Below are positions 37,301-43,300 of a stretch of DNA of 64,000 nucleotides, piece after piece. Below the pieces are notes generated by a model. That model searched no databases. It was not told where the DNA came from and saw only the letters and a program-made list of their open reading frames with translations. How positions within the stretch are numbered: the stretch's first letter is position 1; every line of letters starts with the position of its first letter. A program made the position numbers and the translations under genes. Source of the stretch: Bedellia somnulentella (lineage: Eukaryota > Arthropoda > Insecta > Lepidoptera > Bedelliidae); NCBI GenBank assembly GCA_963576735.1, contig OY755175.1, forward strand, positions 14,710,401-14,774,400, written 5' to 3'.

Positions 37301-40300
37301 ATACTAACAGCCTATTTAAAAGGTCAGTGTTAGTATTAACTCTTGATGTTTTACGGGTTAACATTTCTCGGTATCTTCTAACATCCTTGTTCCTAGCCTC
37401 CTGTACTTCTTCCGATAATTGTCCAATCGGAAGAATGGATGAAGCTATGACATCTTTTCCGTGAAACAATACCTTATGCGCAGAGACGGGCATGTTGTAC
37501 CAAGAGTACTCTTTTACATACAGATTCCTAGTTTCTTTGGCGTAGTGATCGAAAGCCACCAAATTGATAGGAAACCCACACGCTAGAGTTTCTAAAATTA
37601 CGTGGAATTTTTGGATAAGGTCCATGTTAAGATTAGTTATTTCAGCGGTTTTCTCTGAATTCCTAAAAAACCGTCTTGCAGTATTACCGTCGTTCGTGAT
37701 ACCTGCTTGTTGAGTTGGCATATCTATTAGTAAACCTAATTCATTTTTAAACTTGCGCTGAATGATTTGCTTTCTAGTTTGAACTTTTTCTTTGTTGGCC
37801 TGGCCTCGAGCTTGCCATTGTTTAATATCAAGCCGATAGGCTATATGAAGTAATCATTCCATGAAGTGAATCCACGAATGTAGCGGAGATAAGCCAAAAC
37901 TCAAAGCATTATGATTTAAAGGTTTATTTATTATAAGATTTATAAGTGTTGGCTTATTCATTTCAGAGGGTTTCGCACCACATATGTAACATGTTTGGGT
38001 TGACGCTACATTTGACAAAGAACTGCAAGTTTTGCCATCAATCATGGTCAGTATAAATGTTGGTTTCACCATATTGTGAAAATTATCGTCTTGGACTTCA
38101 AGTGGACGTAGAGCATTAATTTCCTGTTTGATCAAAGTCACCTCTTTGTTAATCAAAGCAGTAGTCTCTTTTGTAAAATTTAATTTGATTGGGCGGCAGT
38201 ACCTTGTTGATGATGGTGCTGGATTTTGCCATACTATGATTTTGTCACATCCAGTTTTAAAATTCATTTGAATGGGCACCATGCACGTGCTAAACAGATT
38301 TTAATCACATTGATCTGGCGATGTAAATTTCTGTTTGTACTTTTTTTGCTGCGCACCATCAAATCCCCATTTAATCAATAAAAACAACTCCTTCGTCCCA
38401 GTTTTAAGCTCTTCTATAGAGTTTAGCACTTCTTTCTGGGCTAGGCATAAATGCTTAATTGTGTTATCATATCAACCAATGACTGAACATTACAGGAGGC
38501 AACTGTCTCTGTTACAGTCATTTGTGACGGGTAACACTCTTTTTTTACACTCCTTAATTTTATCGTAGGAAGGTAAAAGATTTTTAACACATGTGTTAAC
38601 CCGTGTACGGATGGTTTCATATTGATTTACTGACAAATTCGCATCTTGCATCATGCTCAAGGCTTCTTCAGTTGATAAAGATGAACCAGCGACCTTCGTC
38701 TTCATAGCTTTTTTTATTTGCGTTCCTTTGCCTGGAGGATTACACGCCAATTCTTTCGCAATTGCAGCTGAGTTTCGTTTACCTGTTTTCAGTAAATTGT
38801 CTCGGTTTGCAACTGCTATTTCTTCAGGGCTACTGGAATCAACGAGACTTTGTATCTTTCTTCTCTTTGTGCGTTCACAACATTCTTCAAACTTTTTTTG
38901 TGGTCTTCCTGGTTTGCTCGAGGAAAAGGAAGATGGAATTTCTTGCAAAAAAGTCTGTGGTAAATTCAAATCATTGTTCAACCAGCTTAAATTCTTATGT
39001 ATAAAACGTTCCCGATGACGATGACACTGATTCCATTTTATTTCAAGTTGAAAGAGAAGATTGCTCAGAAAAGCATTAATGTCTTTTTTAGACCCATCAG
39101 AAAGGTCTAATAATCGATAATAATTGATCAAAAACGCGCAAACGGCATTCAAACGCTCAGTCTTTTCGGTCGCAATCCAAATATCAAATATTTGATTTTT
39201 CGTTAATGAGAAGGTCATCCTGAAAAAATAAAAACTATGTATGGGTGCCGCAAAAATGCGCAAGATGTTATAATTGAATCTAAAATCCAATACTTCAATC
39301 TATGTATTCTAATAATTTCACGCGCAAATTTTGTCAAATAACTTACTTTCATCCCTCTGAAAATAAAAATAATCTCAAACATATGTAGTTTTTACTTGGT
39401 GACTTTAAGATGACTTTTATCTAGTAATTGCATTTAATTTTATATTAATTTCAACGTTTATCTTATCTTATAAATCACAATAAGTGAATAAAAAACCACT
39501 TTGATATCGAATATTATACAGTAATCGTGTTAAAACAACAATCAATTTTTCTGCTCGATGACAAGTCAACAAATTAGTTTATATACTACCCACTTTGGCA
39601 TTTTTTATTTAATATCCAGTAATACCGTTTCAAAAGTAAATACGCCACGGGTATTAGTAGGGTTTAAGGTAAAAATAGTATGCATATGCGCTTGTTTGGT
39701 TGAAGTTGAAAAATGCAATTAAATACAGGTAAATTACGAAATTCCCACATAGTGCGGTGGTAAGATCTTATACGAGCAGAGATAAGTAAACTCAATGGTA
39801 CATTCCAGATGGTATGGTTCCGCGAGAACTGGTACGAGGAGGTGCTCCGGCAGCTGCGCGCCGGGCTGTCCAAGTGCTACGCGATCGCGTTCGAGCACCG
39901 CGCCGCCGTCGCCGACGCCACGCTCACGCCGCACACGCTCAACTTCGTCAAGAAGCTCGTCTCTACCTTCGGCATTGGGATTGGCATCAGTATGTTGATG
40001 TGTCGTTTGGAGGATATAATGAGTGGTTGAACGAATGAGAATAAGTGCTAGGGATATATGTTGTTAAAAATATTTTATAATTTTATTGTGTTAGTGTATT
40101 AATTCGGTTTTGGAATCGGAATCAGTATGAGCTACTTCTTTTGGATGAACGAAAGAGTCAATGATTGAGCGAATGAATGAACGGGTCTCTAGTGATGTAG
40201 TGTATTTTTGTAGCAATGGAGTGAGTTTTATATAATTTAAGTCTAAATAAATAAATAATGCTTTAGTTCGTAAATATATTGTGAGAAATATAGACTTGAG

Positions 40301-43300
40301 ATGTTTGGAAGCTTACATTAGGTGAAAACTGTGTTAAAACTATATCTTTCTTTCTTGTAGCTGCCTCAGAAAGTCTCGCTCGACGGGCGCAGGCGACCGT
40401 ACAAGATCCGGTGTTCCAAAAGATGAAGGGACAATTTACAGCCGATTTTGATTTCACTCAGCCAAATGCTATGAAGTTGCAAAACTTGATACAGAAACTC
40501 CGCAAGTGGATCAAGATCTTAGAAGCAAAGACAAAGATATTACCCAAGTATGGAAAAAAGATAATTTCGCTACATAAATTACTTTCATGCTTACTTTGTT
40601 TACAAATAATGATTCTTGATTTCCAGATCATTTTTGATTGAAGAAAAGTGCAGATTCCTTTCAAACTTCAGTTTGAAAACTGCTGAAGTGGAATTGCCTG
40701 GCGAATTCCTTCTTCCAAAACACACTCACTACCATGTACGCATTGCTCGATTTATGCCGCGCGTAGAAATCGTTCAGAAACACAATACATCCGCCAGAAG
40801 ACTTTACATACGAGGGCATAATGGAAAGATATACCCTTATTTAGTTGTGAATGATTCTGGTCTAGGCGATGCGAGGAGAGAAGAGCGAGTGTTGCAACTG
40901 TTGAGAATGTTGAACCACTATCTCGGGAAACAGAAGGAGACGTCAAGAAGATTCTTACATTACACGGTGCCTAGAGTGGTGTCGGTTTCACCGCAAATGC
41001 GACTAGTGGAGGATAATCCCAGCTCTATCTCGCTCTTGGATATTTATCGGACTGAATGTAACAACCGGTAAGCATTGTAGTATTTTGTAGTTGATTACTT
41101 ATGGACTAACATTATTTGGTAGGCACCTTTATGTTACATTGGGTACAGTTTTAAAAATGTTGGGTTATATTTTAAAGAGATTCACTAGTCTATTTTCTTC
41201 TCATTGGTATGCGCTCCCGGAGTGGAGGATTTGATGCTGATTAAAAACTAGATTCACTCAGACGGTTAGTCAAAACAAGTTGAGCCTGCTACCTAAAACT
41301 TAGTACTACTCAAATCGTTCAGCACCGCCAGTTTTATTTCGTAGGATGTCTAATACAAAACTGTCCAAAAACTCAAGCAGGATTTGTTGTATAAAAAAGT
41401 TTCACTTAAACACGGCTGTCATCGCACAGCACATCCAACCCACACTAACCATACGTCCCCATTCCAGCGGCGTAGAATGGGACGGCGGCATCTCTCGCTA
41501 CTACGGGCGCCTGGCGGGCGTGCAGGCGCGCGGCGGCACCGCGTCGCACCAGGTGCTGCGCGACGTGCTGCGCGACGTGCAGGCCAGCGCCGCGCCGCCC
41601 GCCGCGCTGCGCGACTGGGCGCTCGCTGCGTTGCCCGCGCCGCATGATTATTATACTTTTAGAAAGGTGAGTGTCACTACCGTTAGACTAATATAGCTGC
41701 GTAGTATGGAACGGTGGCGTAGTATGGACGTGCTGCGCGAAGTACAGGCCAGCGCCGCGCCGCCCGCCGCGCTGCGCTACTGGGCCTTAGCTGCGTTACC
41801 CGCGCCGCATGATTATTATACTTTTAGGAAGGTAAGAGAGACTGCACTTAGACTAATACAGCGTCGTAGAATGAGACGGTGCTATAGAGTAAAACGGCGG
41901 CGTAGAATGGCACGACCTTCCACCAGGTAATGCGAAGCGTGCAGGCCAGCGCCGCGCCGCCACCCTCACTGCGCGACGACGCTATTATACTTTTAGGAAG
42001 GTAAGCGTGACTACGGTTAGACTAATATAGCGGCGAGTATGGGATGATGGTGTAGAATGAGGCGGTGCTGTAGAGTAGAACGGAGGCGTAGAATGGCACC
42101 GCCTTCCACCATATGCTTGCGGAACGTGCAAGCCAGCGCCGCGCCGCCCGCTGGACTGCGCGACTGGGCGCTCGCTGTGTTGCCTGTGCCGTAAGGTTAT
42201 TATACTTTTAGTAAGGTGAGTGTGACTAATGCCATCTATATAACATGTATTAAAAGTGATTATAAAATCAACGGATTAATCTACTTTTTGCACGACATTT
42301 ATATCTTACAGATGAGTTATACGCATCGTTTTTCGTGTTACACGAATAATAAAGGCAAAGTTGAGTAACTATTTTAAAAGACACTTTTTATGTATTAATT
42401 ATTTTGAAAATTACAATATTTTAGATAAGCATTCCATAGGCAAAGTTGTTTAGTTTGATGTCTTTAATCGATTTAAAATATAAAAAGGGTATGTTTTAAA
42501 AACGAGGTCTAGGCCAATTGGTAGTCTTTTGGGTCCTTCGACCAAGATGTTACCTAAAATATTTTTTACAAGATGAATAAACGCATTTAAAGCTCGTTTT
42601 CTTATTTATAAACTACTTTTATTTGTACTTTTACAACAATATATAAAAAAACACTACTCAGTACTCAAATGAATACAGTATACGTACAGTATATGAAAAC
42701 GCGGAGTTAAAAAGGCAACTAGATTTGCCACTACATAACAAATACGAACTTTATAAAGTAACATCTAACCCTATCGACAGATGCTGACCCTACAATTAGC
42801 CTTATTCTCGGTGGCTGAGTATGTACTGCACCTGACCCGCCTGAACCCGGATATGCTGTACGTGCATCAAGACTCCGGACTTCTCAACGTGTCTTACTTC
42901 AAGTTTGATGTTGATGATACTACTGGTAAGTTGTGGAGTTTTGGTATTAAAAGGGTTTGTTTTTGTTTTATTTAGTTAGAAGCTGTTGGCTCACTAGTAC
43001 CAATTTTAAAAAATCCATAGTTAGTGGGCTTGCTTTTGAAGGATTTTATAGTAGCAAACGTAAATGAGGAAAGAGGAACATTGGGAGTAGCGAGAAGTAC
43101 TTTTAAACTGAAATTTAACTCATACATAACTTTCTTTTTCATCCGAAGTTAGAGAGGGATAGCACTTATTTGAACATTTAGGTAATAAACTATAAATGTA
43201 ACAAAGTGCTTATACATTTTTTTAGAAGTAAAAACGTTTGTATTTCTTGGGATTGGAAATACGAGTCCAAGCTCAAAAATTCCAACCTATCACTAGACAC

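Noticed and set aside
38653..39018. Plus-strand ORF of 121 codons
   Set aside because: Antisense of the Transib transposase N-terminal region.
36967..39754. True V(D)J-like recombination signals or a ProtoRAG element
   Set aside because: No RAG2-like gene is present; heptamer and protein are adequately explained by Transib.
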